From: Streptomyces sp. B21-083
Lineage (GTDB): Bacteria; Actinomycetota; Actinomycetes; Streptomycetales; Streptomycetaceae
DNA length: 64,000 bases
Assembly: GCF_036898825.1 (NCBI RefSeq)
Contig: NZ_JARUND010000002.1
Coordinates: forward strand, 2,294,001-2,358,000
Reading direction: 5' to 3'
Part shown: positions 1-9,863 of the stretch, piece by piece
Numbering within the stretch: position 1 is the first letter of the stretch
How the letters are laid out: each line of letters starts with the position of its first letter
Made by a program: the position numbers and the translations under genes
The notes under the pieces: model-generated
Database searches by the model: none
Seen by the model: the letters and a program-made list of their open reading frames with translations, nothing else
Told to the model about the DNA's origin: nothing

Positions 1-952
1 GTGCGTTGCTCTCCGCCGGCGCCGTCCGGAAGTGCTCGTCGACCAGCGCGAACCCGTCCAGCATCTCCCTGAACCGCTCCGGCCCGATCGCGATCATCAG
101 CGACAGCCCGATCGCCGAATCGTACGAATACCGACCGCCGACCCAGTCCCAGAACTCGAACATGTTCGCCGTGTCGATCCCGAAGTCGGCGACCTTCCCA
201 CCATTCGTCGACAGCGCCACGAAATGCTGGGCGACCGCCTTCTCGTCACCGCCGAGCCCCGCCAGCAGCCACGACCGGGCCGACGTCGCGTTCGTGATCG
301 TCTCGATCGTCGTGAACGTCTTCGACGCCACGATGAACAGCGTCTCCGCCGGATCCAGGTCCCGCACCGCCTCATGCAGATCGGCACCATCGACGTTCGA
401 CACGAACCGGAACGTCAACTCCCGCGCCGTGAACGCCCGCAACGCGTCATACGCCATCGCCGGACCCAGATCCGAGCCACCGATACCGATGTTGACGACA
501 TTGCGGATACGCCGGCCCGTGTGACCGGTCCACTCACCCGACCGCACCCGCTCCGCGAACCCGGCCATCCGGTCCAGCACCGCGTGCACCGCCGGCACCA
601 CGTTCTCACCCTCGACCTCGACCACCGCGCCACGCGGCGCCCGCAGCGCCGTGTGCAGCACCGCCCGGTCCTCGGTGATGTTGATCTTCGCACCCCCGAA
701 CATGGCATCCCGCAACCCGAACACGTCCGTCGCGGCGGCCAGTTCGCGCAGCAGCCGTAGCGTCTCGTCCGTGATCAGCTGCTTGGAGTAGTCGATGTGC
801 AGGTCGCCGACCTGAAGCGTGTATCCGGCACCGCGCCCGGGGTCGGTCGCGAACAGGTCCCGCAGATGGGTGTCCGCCAGCTCCTCACGGTGCTTGGCCA
901 AAGCCGTCCACTCGGGCGTCTGGTTGAGCCTGTTACGGCTGTCTGCGTTCAT
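1..952 (-). CDS. pgi: Glucose-6-phosphate isomerase, N-terminal part (cut by the left edge)
   Basis: Interconverts glucose-6-phosphate and fructose-6-phosphate in the cytoplasm. About 317 codons are visible, read leftwards from an ATG at 950-952 with a purine-rich GGAAG just upstream. Family members run to about 550 residues, so roughly the last two fifths lie outside the window. Landmarks seen are [33 protein letters not shown] and, near the edge, [14 protein letters not shown], which fits the first PGI signature. It lies a few kilobases from tpiA, pgk and gap on the same strand, so glycolytic genes are concentrated here, although an MFS gene and rbpA/secG intervene. Identification is very secure; only the missing C-terminus is unknown. 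Confidence 0.96.
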   Translation of the reverse strand, partial: MNADSRNRLNQTPEWTALAKHREELADTHLRDLFATDPGRGAGYTLQVGDLHIDYSKQLITDETLRLLRELAAATDVFGLRDAMFGGAKINITEDRAVLHTALRAPRGAVVEVEGENVVPAVHAVLDRMAGFAERVRSGEWTGHTGRRIRNVVNIGIGGSDLGPAMAYDALRAFTARELTFRFVSNVDGADLHEAVRDLDPAETLFIVASKTFTTIETITNATSARSWLLAGLGGDEKAVAQHFVALSTNGGKVADFGIDTANMFEFWDWVGGRYSYDSAIGLSLMIAIGPERFREMLDGFALVDEHFRTAPAESNA

Positions 953-1078
953 CTCGGACTTCCGCCTCTTCCGTGCCTGGGGCCCCGCTGCCGGTCCCAA
1001 CCTAATTGATCAGCGCGTCGGGTGACTTCCGTCGTACTGACGTACTGACGTAGGCCGTACCGACGTACCCGCGTGCCG

Positions 1079-2314
1079 TCACCCGGTTACAGATACGTCC
1101 GCCTTCAGCGCCGGTATCAGTGCGGTGACCGACAGGACGAAGAAAGCGGCGGCGAGCAGCGCCGGGGTGTTGAGTCCCCACGCTGTCGCGACGGCTCCGC
1201 CCAGCAGTGCGCCCAGGGGTGCTCCGGCGACCGCCAGCGTCCGGAAGGCCGAGCTGATCCGGCCCAGCATCGCGGCGGGGCTGCGGCTCTGCATCAGCGT
1301 CGTCGTATTGACGTTCCACACCATCCCCATGAGCCCGAACACCGCCAGGGCTGCCACCAGCGCGGCCAGGCTGCGCACCGAACCCATGACGACCAGCGCG
1401 CCGATCTGCGCCGTTCCGGCGAGCAGCACGGCCCGTATCCGCCCGAGTCGGCCGACGAGCCAGGCGTTCAGTACGCCACCGGCGAGGCTGCCGACGGTGT
1501 ACGCGGTCATCGCCGCCACATACCCTCCGTCGCCCGCGTCCAGCCAGCGAGTCACCAGCAGCACCATCGTCGCGATGAGGGCGCCCATGCCCACGTTGCA
1601 CAGTGCCGTGGCCGCGCACAGGCCACGCAGGGGCCCGTCGTGCCACAGGGCGCGCAGGCCCGCTGCGATCTCCGTGCGCAGGGTGCTGCCCGCCGGTCTG
1701 GGTGTCCGCGCGGGTACGTCGGGGCGCAGCGAGGCGACCAGGGCCGCCCCGGCCAGGAAGGTGACGGCATCGACCGCGTACGGAACGGCCGCGCCCAGGA
1801 GGAGCAGTACGGGCACCATCGGTGCGGCCAGCAGCCCGCCCGCGACACGCTGCCCGGTCATCAGGCGGGCGTTCGCTCCCCCGAGCGCCTCCTTCTCGAC
1901 CAAGGTCGGCAGCAGGGCAGTCGAGGCGTTGTCGAAGAGGGTCTGAAGGGTGGTCAGCGCGAAGGCGAGCGCGACGAGCAGGCCGATCGAGGCATGGCCG
2001 AGGCCGACGGCCACGGCGAAACAGGCGACCAGTAGTCCTCGTAGCGCATCGACCGTCCACATGGCGCGGCGCTGGTCGACCCGGTCCGCGACGGCCCCGC
2101 CGAGCAGTCCGAAGACGAGCCAGGGCAGATAGCCGCAGGCCGTCACGGACGCGATGAGCAGGGGCTTGTCGGTGAGTGTGGTCGCGAGCAGGGGCAGTGC
2201 GGCGGTGCGCAGCGCGTCGCCGAAGCTGGAGAGTACGGCGGCGCTCCACAACCGCCCGAATCCCCCGCGCCACGCGGGCACACGCGCTCCCGCCATCTCG
2301 ACCGTAGTCACCAT
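1079..2314 (-). CDS. MFS transporter (EntS/MFS_3-like exporter)
   Basis: A 411-residue integral membrane protein with about 12 hydrophobic segments and the layout of the MFS_3/enterobactin-exporter-like subgroup, which usually export small molecules or drugs. The stretch LGRISSAFRTLAVAGAPLGA near residue 340 is typical of that subgroup. The ATG at 2312-2314 (MVTTVEMAG) is preferred over an in-frame start 17 codons upstream because GAGGGGGAG lies directly before it and because a DNA-damage-type promoter (2343-2365) would put the transcription start near 2336, inside the longer reading. It is monocistronic between the rbpA terminator and pgi. The substrate cannot be read from the sequence; the promoter suggests a role in the response to DNA-damaging compounds, which is inference. 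Confidence 0.85.
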   Translation of the reverse strand: MVTTVEMAGARVPAWRGGFGRLWSAAVLSSFGDALRTAALPLLATTLTDKPLLIASVTACGYLPWLVFGLLGGAVADRVDQRRAMWTVDALRGLLVACFAVAVGLGHASIGLLVALAFALTTLQTLFDNASTALLPTLVEKEALGGANARLMTGQRVAGGLLAAPMVPVLLLLGAAVPYAVDAVTFLAGAALVASLRPDVPARTPRPAGSTLRTEIAAGLRALWHDGPLRGLCAATALCNVGMGALIATMVLLVTRWLDAGDGGYVAAMTAYTVGSLAGGVLNAWLVGRLGRIRAVLLAGTAQIGALVVMGSVRSLAALVAALAVFGLMGMVWNVNTTTLMQSRSPAAMLGRISSAFRTLAVAGAPLGALLGGAVATAWGLNTPALLAAAFFVLSVTALIPALKADVSVTG

Positions 2315-2342
2315 CTCCCCCTCGCGGTTCGCCGATTCACAA

Positions 2343-2365
2343 ACCGTAGAGGGCACCACTGACAA
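2343..2365 (-). promoter_or_regulatory. RecA-NDp/PafBC-type DNA-damage promoter of the MFS gene
   Basis: On the minus strand TTGTCAGTGGT (2365-2355) is followed after exactly six bases by TACGGT (2348-2343). This matches the actinobacterial RecA-independent damage promoter consensus TTGTCAGTGgc-N6-TAnnnT. The predicted transcript starts about 20 bases before the ATG at 2314 and keeps the ribosome binding site. Confidence 0.8.
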
Positions 2366-2405
2366 TCGGTCGGGGCGCCGGTGGGTGACGTCCCGTCAAA
2401 CGGCT

Positions 2406-2435
2406 CCGGCCAGGCACCTTTCGGTGCCTGGCCGG
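2406..2435 (-). terminator. Hairpin terminator after rbpA-like gene
   Basis: A perfect 13-bp stem (2406-2418 with 2423-2435) closes a four-base loop that reads GAAA on the minus strand, a stable GNRA tetraloop. It lies 11 bases past the stop of the RbpA-like gene. There is no long U-run, as is common in Streptomyces terminators. Confidence 0.8.
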
Positions 2436-2445
2436 CCGTCAACTT

Positions 2446-2781
2446 CTAGATCTCGCCCCGCAGTTTGGCGAGGGCCTCGGCGAGGATCGCCTCGCCGTCC
2501 GCGTCGCTGCGCCGTTCCCGTACGTACGCCAGGTGCGTCTTGTACGGCTCGGTGCGCGGCGGGGCCGGTGGGTTGTCCCGGTCCTGGCCGGCGGGAAAGC
2601 CGCAGCGCGGGCAGTCCCAGGTGTCGGGGACCTGCGCGTCGCTGGCGAAGCTGGGCACCGTTTCGTGTCCGTTGGAGCACCAGAAGGAGATGCGCAGACG
2701 TGGCGCGGACTCGCCACGCTCGGCCTCGCCCATCGGCCCCGCCCCGACCCGGCTTCCTCGGATCGCGTTGCCACTTGCCAC
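2446..2781 (-). CDS. RNA polymerase-binding protein, RbpA family (second paralogue type)
   Basis: A 111-residue protein of the RbpA family, which binds the primary sigma factor and stabilises open promoter complexes. Residues 1-10 carry the N-terminal IRGSR block, residues about 30-65 the core with CSNGH and CPRCG (possible metal-binding cysteines), then PPRTEPYKTHLAYVRERRS, the conserved linker to the sigma-interacting helix. The C-terminus is short. From family knowledge, canonical Streptomyces RbpA has THWDMLMERR where this one has THLAYVRERR, so this looks like the divergent second copy rather than rbpA itself; I therefore give no symbol. It is read after secG across a strong terminator. 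Ribosome binding is through GGGAGT before ATG 2781. Confidence 0.85.
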   Translation of the reverse strand: MASGNAIRGSRVGAGPMGEAERGESAPRLRISFWCSNGHETVPSFASDAQVPDTWDCPRCGFPAGQDRDNPPAPPRTEPYKTHLAYVRERRSDADGEAILAEALAKLRGEI

Positions 2782-2911
2782 GGTCGTAACTCCCTGCGTA
2801 ATGGTGCCGCGAAGCGAGTCGACGTTTTCGCTTCGTTGCGAGCGCCTCAGTCTACGTAAGGCCCAACGCGCGTCCAGTGCTTGGAGTTACAGGCCCTGCA
2901 CCAAGACGCAA

Positions 2912-2956
2912 GCCCCATGATAGGCCGCCCTTGGCGGGGCGTACCGAACATGGGGC
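2912..2956 (-). terminator. Branched hairpin terminator between secG and the rbpA-like gene
   Basis: Outer arms GCCCCATG (2912-2919) and CATGGGGC (2949-2956) pair perfectly; between them CCGCC (2925-2929) and GGCGG (2933-2937) form a nested hairpin. The position, 70 bases past the secG stop, fits a terminator of the glycolytic/secG transcript. Confidence 0.7.
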
Positions 2957-3025
2957 CTTACGTGCGGAATGTGCGTGCGTAATGTGCTGTCGTACCGGTA
3001 TTTGGCGACCGGTGTCAGCCGCTGA

Positions 3026-3262
3026 TCAGTTGTTCACCTTCATCAGGATGCCGAGTACGACAATGGACGCGAACCACAACAGGCCGATCACCACGGTGAT
3101 GCGGTCGAGGTTGCGCTCGGCGACCGAGGAGCCGCCGACGGACGACTGCATGCCGCCACCGAACATGTCGGAGAGGCCGCCGCCCTTCCCCTTGTGCATC
3201 AGCACCAGCAGCATCAGCAGCAGGCTGAAGACGATCAGGGCGATCGAGAACCCCAAAACCAC
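3026..3262 (-). CDS. secG: Preprotein translocase subunit SecG
   Basis: A 78-residue protein with two membrane segments (about residues 1-20 and 53-74) joined by a glycine-rich loop containing KGKGGGLSDMFGGGMQSS, the normal SecG architecture. SecG joins SecY and SecE in the membrane channel and assists SecA-driven export. It follows tpiA by 123 bases on the same strand, an arrangement known from Streptomyces and other high-GC actinobacteria. The length is normal for the family. The identification is secure. Confidence 0.95.
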   Translation of the reverse strand: MVLGFSIALIVFSLLLMLLVLMHKGKGGGLSDMFGGGMQSSVGGSSVAERNLDRITVVIGLLWFASIVVLGILMKVNN

Positions 3263-3385
3263 GGCTGGACCAACTTCCTCGGATTCTGATGGACGACGGG
3301 GCCGGAACTCTCATTCGGAACGCTCGGCGCACCAAATACTAGTTTCGGCCCCGCAAGAGTACGACGGATCGCTCCTAGCGCATAC

Positions 3386-4162
3386 TCACTGGTCGCGGAA
3401 CCGAACGATCTTGACGAACTCGTCGGCGTCCAGGGAGGCACCGCCGACCAGCGCGCCATCGATGTCGGGCTTCGCCATGATCTCCGCGACGTTCCCGGAC
3501 TTCACCGAGCCGCCGTACTGGATGCGTACGGCGTCGGCGACGTCCTGGGAGTAGAGCTCGACGAGCTTCGCACGGATCGCCCCGCAGACCTCCTGGGCGT
3601 CGTCGGAGCCGCAGACCTTCCCGGTGCCGATGGCCCAGACGGGCTCGTACGCGATGACGACGGTCTCGGCCTGCTCGGCCGTGACGTCCTTGAGGCCGCC
3701 CTCGACCTGGGCGAGCGTGTGGGAGACGTGGTTGCCCGCCTCGCGGACCTCCAGCTCCTCGCCGACGCACAGGATCGGGGTCAGGCCGTGCTTGTAGGCG
3801 GCCTTCACCTTGGCGTTGACGAGCTCGTCGGTCTCGTCGTGGTACTGGCGGCGCTCCGAGTGGCCGATCGCCACGTAGGTGCACTTGAGTTTGGCCAGCA
3901 TCGGGCCGGAGATCTCGCCCGTGTAGGCGCCCGTGTCGTGCGCGGAGATGTCCTGGGCGCCGTATTTGATCTTCAGTTTGTCGCCGTCGACCAGGGTCTG
4001 TACCGAACGCAGGTCGGTGAAGGGCGGCAGGACCGCGACCTCACAGGCCTCGTAGTCCTTGTCCGCGAGGGCGAAGGCGAGCTTCTGGACGTGGGCGATG
4101 GCCTCAAGGTGGTTGAGGTTCATCTTCCAGTTGCCCGCCATCAGGGGCGTGCGAGTGGTCAT
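3386..4162 (-). CDS. tpiA: Triosephosphate isomerase
   Basis: A 258-residue TIM barrel that interconverts dihydroxyacetone phosphate and glyceraldehyde-3-phosphate. The substrate-binding AGNWKMN block is at residues 9-15, the catalytic histidine in AIGHSERR near residue 99, the catalytic glutamate in [12 protein letters not shown] near residue 170, and the phosphate loop [11 protein letters not shown] near 218. The start ATG at 4162 is eight bases past the pgk stop, so the two are almost certainly co-translated. All active-site residues that I can check are present. Confidence 0.97.
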   Translation of the reverse strand: MTTRTPLMAGNWKMNLNHLEAIAHVQKLAFALADKDYEACEVAVLPPFTDLRSVQTLVDGDKLKIKYGAQDISAHDTGAYTGEISGPMLAKLKCTYVAIGHSERRQYHDETDELVNAKVKAAYKHGLTPILCVGEELEVREAGNHVSHTLAQVEGGLKDVTAEQAETVVIAYEPVWAIGTGKVCGSDDAQEVCGAIRAKLVELYSQDVADAVRIQYGGSVKSGNVAEIMAKPDIDGALVGGASLDADEFVKIVRFRDQ

Positions 4163-4170
4163 GTGCGGGG

Positions 4171-5382
4171 TCAGCCTTCCAGTGCGGCGAGACCGGGAAG
4201 CGTCTTGCCCTCGAGGTATTCGAGGGAGGCGCCGCCACCGGTCGAGATGTGGCCGAATGCGTTCTCGTCGAAGCCCAGGATGCGCACGGCGGCGGCGGAG
4301 TCTCCGCCGCCGACGACCGTGAAGGCCGGGGAGTCGAGGAGGGCCTGGGCGACCGCCTTGGTGCCCTCGGCGTAGTCGGGGTGCTCGAAGACGCCCATGG
4401 GCCCGTTCCAGAAGACGGTGCCGGCGTCGGCGAGCTTCGAGGCGTACAGCGTGCCGGACTCCGGACCGATGTCCAGGCCCATCCGGTCCGCGGGCATCGC
4501 GTCCGCGGCGACGGTGGTGGGGTTCGCCGGAGCCTTGGTCTTCAGGTCCGGGAACGCCGAGCCGACCAGCACGTCGACGGGGAGGATCAGCTCGACGCCG
4601 TTCTTCTCCGCGCGCTCGATGTACTCGTTGACGGCCGGGAGCTGGTCCTCCTGGACGAGCGAGGACCCGATCTCGTACCCCTTGGCCTTGAGGAAGGTGA
4701 ACATCATGCCGCCGCCGATGAGGATGCGGTCGGCCTTGCCGAGGAGCTGGTCGATGACGGCGAGCTTGTCGGAGACCTTGGCGCCGCCGAGGACGACGAC
4801 GTAGGGCCGCTTGACGTCCTCGGTGAGCTTCTTGAGGACGCCGACCTCGGTGGCGATGAGGTAGCCGGCGTAGTGCGGCAGGCGGGCCGGCAGGTCGAGG
4901 ACCGAGGCGTGTCCGCGGTGTACGGCGCCGAAGCCGTCACCCACGTAGACATCGGCGAGGGCCGCGAGCTGATCGGCGAACTCGCCGCGCTCGGTGTCGT
5001 CCTTCGACGTCTCGCCGGCGTTGAAGCGCAGGTTCTCGAGCACCGCGACCTGGCCGGCCTTGAGGCCGTTCACGGCGTCCTGGGCGGCGGGGCCGACGGT
5101 GTCCTGGGCGAAGGCCACGGGGGCGTCCAGGAGTTCACCGAGGCGCTCGGCGGCGGGCCGCAGGGAGAAGACAGGGTCCGGGGCGCCCTTGGGGCGGCCC
5201 AGGTGGGAGGCGACGAGGACCTTGGCACCGGCGTCCGCGAGGGCCTTGACGGTGGGCAGGACGGCCCGGATGCGGCCGTCGTCGGTGATGACTCCGTCGG
5301 CCAGCGGCACGTTCAGGTCGGCGCGGACGAAGACCCGCTTGCCGTCGACTCCTTCAGCGAGGAGTTCGTCGATCGTCTTCAT
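4171..5382 (-). CDS. pgk: Phosphoglycerate kinase
   Basis: A 403-residue kinase that transfers phosphate from 1,3-bisphosphoglycerate to ADP in the cytoplasm. The substrate loop RADLNVPL is at residues 22-29, SHLGRPKG about residue 60, and the nucleotide loop [10 protein letters not shown] near residue 370. The ATG at 5382 ([11 protein letters not shown]) has AGGAG eight bases upstream; an in-frame GTG 19 codons upstream gives a proline-rich extension not expected in the family. It heads a pgk-tpiA-secG transcription unit cut off from gap by the 19-bp terminator at 5444-5487. Confidence 0.97.
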   Translation of the reverse strand: MKTIDELLAEGVDGKRVFVRADLNVPLADGVITDDGRIRAVLPTVKALADAGAKVLVASHLGRPKGAPDPVFSLRPAAERLGELLDAPVAFAQDTVGPAAQDAVNGLKAGQVAVLENLRFNAGETSKDDTERGEFADQLAALADVYVGDGFGAVHRGHASVLDLPARLPHYAGYLIATEVGVLKKLTEDVKRPYVVVLGGAKVSDKLAVIDQLLGKADRILIGGGMMFTFLKAKGYEIGSSLVQEDQLPAVNEYIERAEKNGVELILPVDVLVGSAFPDLKTKAPANPTTVAADAMPADRMGLDIGPESGTLYASKLADAGTVFWNGPMGVFEHPDYAEGTKAVAQALLDSPAFTVVGGGDSAAAVRILGFDENAFGHISTGGGASLEYLEGKTLPGLAALEG

Positions 5383-5443
5383 GAAGGGGACTCCTAGGGA
5401 GGGCTCTTTGGTCCGGGAGGGGGCTGGATCGATCCGCACGCGC

Positions 5444-5487
5444 CACAGGGCTCGGGCAACGCCGCGTTGCGTTGCCCGAGCCCTGTG
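5444..5487 (-). terminator. Strong terminator between gap and pgk
   Basis: A perfect 19-bp stem (5444-5462 with 5469-5487) with a six-base loop, starting 28 bases past the gap stop. It should largely uncouple gap from pgk-tpiA even though the genes follow one another. Confidence 0.88.
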
Positions 5488-5514
5488 CTCACATCGAAGT
5501 GCCTGCTCCGGTAC

Positions 5515-6585
<1,071 letters not shown>

Positions 6586-6643
6586 CTACGACCCTACCTC
6601 TCTGCGGCGCCGGTGGTGACATCGAGATGCCCCATACACGGCA

Positions 6644-6681
6644 GGGCGGCCCGTACCCGCCAGTAGGGGTACGGACCGCCC
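6644..6681 (-). terminator. Hairpin terminator after the M14 peptidase gene
   Basis: Arms 6644-6658 and 6667-6681 form a 15-bp stem with one C/A mismatch (6650/6675) and an eight-base loop. It lies 63 bases past the peptidase stop and before the gap promoter region. Confidence 0.7.
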
Positions 6682-6743
6682 AGGTTTTGCACCGCGATTA
6701 CCCGATCGAAATCGGTGCGATCACCCGATGAAACGAGGGCTGA

Positions 6744-9695
6744 TCACTTCTTCAGCGCGGCCAGTGCCTTGCCGAGGAGCGCCTTCCGGTCGGCCGCCGT
6801 GGTGACGTGCTCCAGGCCGAAGCCCAGCAGCACGGTGTCACCGGTGGTGACCGCTCCGTACGTCTTGAACAGCTCGCCCGACAGGCCCCAGTCCTTGATG
6901 ACCGCGGGGCTGCCCGCGGGCGGTCCAGGAGTGCTCCAGGCGCCCAGGGACGTCTCGAAGCCCTCGACCGCGCCCGGCGTGCCGCCGATCACGACGGTGG
7001 CGTTGTCGGCGAGGACGCCGCGTCCGCCGGAGCCGGGGTCGGTGATGTAGCTGAGCGAGATCTCCACCTTCTTGCCGGCGTAGGCGGAGAGGTCGAAGTT
7101 GACCTCCTGCCAGCCCGCGGAGGCCCCGGTGAAGCTGTTCCAGGAGCCGCTGGTCCCGGTGGGCGTGCAGCCGCCCGAGCCGAGCGTCAGATAGCGGGTG
7201 AGCGCCGGGTGGCCCTGGATGAAGAACCCGGCCTCGCACTCGGCGGGCACGGTGGTGCTGGTCGCACCGCCCTTCTCCGGGAGCGTGGTCCAGTCGTCGG
7301 CCCCGGCCGTGTGGGCTTCGAGTACGGCGTGGTCGTAGCCCTCCTCCGTGTCCCACAGGAGCTGGGTACGGAAGGTGGGCGCGTCTGCCGCGCTCACCCC
7401 GGTCAGGTCGATGGTGCGGGCGAGGCGGTTCCAGGCGTAGTCGCTGTGGGTGACGGCCGCCATGGAGGAGCCCGCGTACGGTCCGTACGGGTTGGGGGTC
7501 CCCGGGTAGCCGCCCGCGCCCGCGCTGGCGAACTCCGGGTATGTCGCCGCGGACAGGTTGTCCGAGGTGACGCTGAAGGACCCGGCCGCGTTCAGCGGGT
7601 TGCCCGGCGCGTCTCCGAGGGCGCCGTTGACGCCGGTGAGTTTTCCGGAGCCGTTGAAGGCGGTGACCGACGGCAGGGTCGTGCGTGAGTAGGCGCCCAG
7701 GTAGTACTGGCTGAAGTCGTTCGACAGGGTGCCCCCGCCGAGGTCGACGGAGCCTCCGGCGCTCTCGCCGGCCTCGACCAGCTTGCCGCCCTCGTTGAGG
7801 TACGCGCGCAGTTGGAGCTGGGTGGCGTTGCCCGGTCGTACGGCGCCCGTGTAGTGGACGACCGTCTTGAAGTGGTCGAGCACGCCGAGCGCGTCGGGTG
7901 CGCCCAGGGCGGCGACGTCCCAGACGAGGGGCTTCCTGCCGTTGGCCTTCAGCGCGTCGACGTAGGTCTGCGCCTGTGCGGCGGTCGCGCCCTCCTCGGC
8001 GACGACCAGTGTGTCGGCACGCGGTCGCGGGGCGACCGTGTACGTGAACCGTGTGCTCTTGGTGGGCTTTTTGGCCTTCGTCACGCCGGTGAACCAGACC
8101 TCGACCTTGTCGCCGGGGTCGCCGTCGGCGATCTTGGCGCGGTACTCGTCGAAATACAGGTTGTCGTCTCCGCCGAAGGTCTCGCCGCCCTTCCACGCCT
8201 TGAGCGCCATGTTCTGCGTACGGCCGCCGTTGACGCGGTACTTGAGCTGCTTGTCGCGTACGGACTTGCGTACGACGACCGAGACCGCCTGGTCGGCGCC
8301 GCGCGAGTACGAGGTGGTGAAGGGTGCCGGGGTGAAGTCGGGCGCGTCGATGCCGACCGAGGACTTCGGCTGGTCGGGCCTGGCCGCGGACTCGGCGACC
8401 GAAAGGGCGAAGGGGACGTTCTTGGCGAACTCCTGCTGGATCAGCTTCTCGTCGTCCGGGAAGGTGAAGACCGAGGCGCAGTCGGCCGCGTTCCAGGCGT
8501 CGTCCGGGTAGAGGTTCGACGCGGTCTGGCAGGTCGACATCTCCGGGGTGAACATCGCCGTGCCGTTGACGTTGGCGGCGTGGCCGTCCGCCTCGCCGTT
8601 GGTGGTGTACAGCTCGGAGGAGATCTGGGGGTGGTAACCGGGGATCGCGGAGTTCTCCGGAGTACCGGCGAGCGACTTGTAGAGGACGTCGTCGGGGCTC
8701 GGCGAGGCCACCTGCCAGCCGACTCCGTAGAGGAGGAGTTCGGCGGCGGAGTGGTAGTTGATGCCGTACTTGAAGCCGACGCGCTTCTCGAACGCGTCCA
8801 GGGCCTTGGTCTCGGGCTCGGAGTTGGGGCCGGCACCGCGGTAGGTCTCACTGGTGGGGAACGGGGACGAGCCCTCGTCGTCGTAGCCCCACTTGTAGGC
8901 GAAGTTGCGGTTGAGGTCGACGCCGTCGCCGATGGTGGTGGCGCCGTCGCCGTTGACGTCCCGCATGTTCTTGCGCCACTGGCGATCGCCGTCGGCCCGG
9001 TGCGTGAAGTCGTAGCCGTCGGGGTTCGCCGACAGGACGAACCACAGTTCGGTCGAGTCGACGATCTTCTTGATGCGGCGGTCCCTGGAGTAGTTGTCCA
9101 GGTAGTAGTGCATCAGCCGGCGGGTCATCTCCGGCGTGATCCATTCACGCGCGTGCTGGTTGGACATGTACAGGACGGACGGCTTGGCGCCGTCCTTGGA
9201 CTTCTTCGCGCCCTTGGTCAGTTTGAGCGCGAGGATGTCCTGCCCCTGAAGGGTCTTGCCGATGGAGACGACCTTGGTCAGGGCCGGGTTCTCCTGTGCG
9301 GTCCGGAGGATCTCCTCTTTGAGGTTTCCGGCTCCGCCGTACGGCCGGTAGACACCGTCACCGGCGGCGGCCACACGCGCGCGTGCCTTCGCCGTGAGCG
9401 TGTGCTCCTTGAGGTCGACGCCCTTGTCCTCCAGCTGGTCGGCCTGTTTGTCGGTCAGATAGACCTCGACCGTGGCCGTGCCCTTGTCCGGTGCCTGCTC
9501 CCCGAGTTCGTGTCCGTCCTGGCCGGCCGCGAGCAGCAGGGGTATCTGCGCCTTCGTGACCTCGGCTCGGAAGACCTTGACCTCGTCGGCGCCGGGTGTG
9601 CCGGCGCCTTCCGCGGCCACGGCGACGGGCGCGAGTCCCGCGCCGCCCAGCAGGAGTGCGCCGGCGGCGAGGAACGTTCTCGCTCTGCGTCTCAT
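6744..9695 (-). CDS. Secreted M14-family zinc carboxypeptidase, multidomain
   Basis: A 983-residue exported peptidase. Residues 1-28 form a Sec signal peptide (arginines, then LAAGALLLGGAGLAPVAVAA). A propeptide region follows, then an M14 carboxypeptidase domain from about residue 115 to 430. In it QHAREWITPE supplies the zinc ligands (HxxE), NPDGYDFT the substrate region, NGDGATTIGDGVDLNRNF a calcium-like loop, and NYHSAAELLL the third zinc ligand. The rest, about 550 residues, includes Ig-like and beta-sandwich segments resembling the carbohydrate- or protein-binding tails of immune inhibitor A-like proteins. It probably degrades extracellular peptides. Direct repeats at 9744-9759 lie in its promoter region. 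The ATG at 9695 follows GGGGG. Confidence 0.9.
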   Translation of the reverse strand: MRRRARTFLAAGALLLGGAGLAPVAVAAEGAGTPGADEVKVFRAEVTKAQIPLLLAAGQDGHELGEQAPDKGTATVEVYLTDKQADQLEDKGVDLKEHTLTAKARARVAAAGDGVYRPYGGAGNLKEEILRTAQENPALTKVVSIGKTLQGQDILALKLTKGAKKSKDGAKPSVLYMSNQHAREWITPEMTRRLMHYYLDNYSRDRRIKKIVDSTELWFVLSANPDGYDFTHRADGDRQWRKNMRDVNGDGATTIGDGVDLNRNFAYKWGYDDEGSSPFPTSETYRGAGPNSEPETKALDAFEKRVGFKYGINYHSAAELLLYGVGWQVASPSPDDVLYKSLAGTPENSAIPGYHPQISSELYTTNGEADGHAANVNGTAMFTPEMSTCQTASNLYPDDAWNAADCASVFTFPDDEKLIQQEFAKNVPFALSVAESAARPDQPKSSVGIDAPDFTPAPFTTSYSRGADQAVSVVVRKSVRDKQLKYRVNGGRTQNMALKAWKGGETFGGDDNLYFDEYRAKIADGDPGDKVEVWFTGVTKAKKPTKSTRFTYTVAPRPRADTLVVAEEGATAAQAQTYVDALKANGRKPLVWDVAALGAPDALGVLDHFKTVVHYTGAVRPGNATQLQLRAYLNEGGKLVEAGESAGGSVDLGGGTLSNDFSQYYLGAYSRTTLPSVTAFNGSGKLTGVNGALGDAPGNPLNAAGSFSVTSDNLSAATYPEFASAGAGGYPGTPNPYGPYAGSSMAAVTHSDYAWNRLARTIDLTGVSAADAPTFRTQLLWDTEEGYDHAVLEAHTAGADDWTTLPEKGGATSTTVPAECEAGFFIQGHPALTRYLTLGSGGCTPTGTSGSWNSFTGASAGWQEVNFDLSAYAGKKVEISLSYITDPGSGGRGVLADNATVVIGGTPGAVEGFETSLGAWSTPGPPAGSPAVIKDWGLSGELFKTYGAVTTGDTVLLGFGLEHVTTAADRKALLGKALAALKK

Positions 9696-9743
9696 GTACC
9701 CCCCTAGCGATGGCCCGCCGCAGTGGCGGGCCAGATGCCAGGC

Positions 9744-9759
9744 TCATGACAGTTCATGA
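9744..9759. promoter_or_regulatory. Candidate operator: two TCATGA boxes upstream of the M14 peptidase
   Basis: TCATGA, itself a palindrome, occurs at 9744-9749 and again at 9754-9759, exactly one helical turn apart, 49 bases before the peptidase start. The spacing suggests a dimeric regulator binding site, but no family can be named. Confidence 0.4.
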
Positions 9760-9789
9760 TCCAGTCAAGGGGGCGTCAACAACTGACAA

Positions 9790-9830
9790 ACGCCGATACC
9801 GGCACCCGAAGTGGGCACCGGCATCGGCGT
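9790..9830 (-). terminator. Terminator-like hairpin after whiA
   Basis: ACGCCGAT (9790-9797) pairs with ATCGGCGT (9823-9830) and the stem continues imperfectly through CCGG, enclosing CCCGAAGTGGG. It lies just beyond the whiA stop and would end the uvrC-whiA transcript. Confidence 0.65.
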
Positions 9831-9863
9831 GTTGAGGGCGGGTCAGCCCTGTGTGAGGCTCCG

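Noticed and set aside
1036..1065. Short repeats of GTACTGAC/CGTACC between pgi and the MFS gene
   Set aside because: Only two adjacent 8-base units plus a degenerate one; too short to interpret.
2165..2190. TTGTCGGTGAG inside the MFS gene
   Set aside because: Lies within a coding region on the wrong strand for any start and lacks a -10 element.
9766..9788. TTGTCAGTTGT on the minus strand before the M14 peptidase, resembling the damage box
   Set aside because: The GTG half is changed to GTT and no TAnnnT follows at the required six-base spacing.
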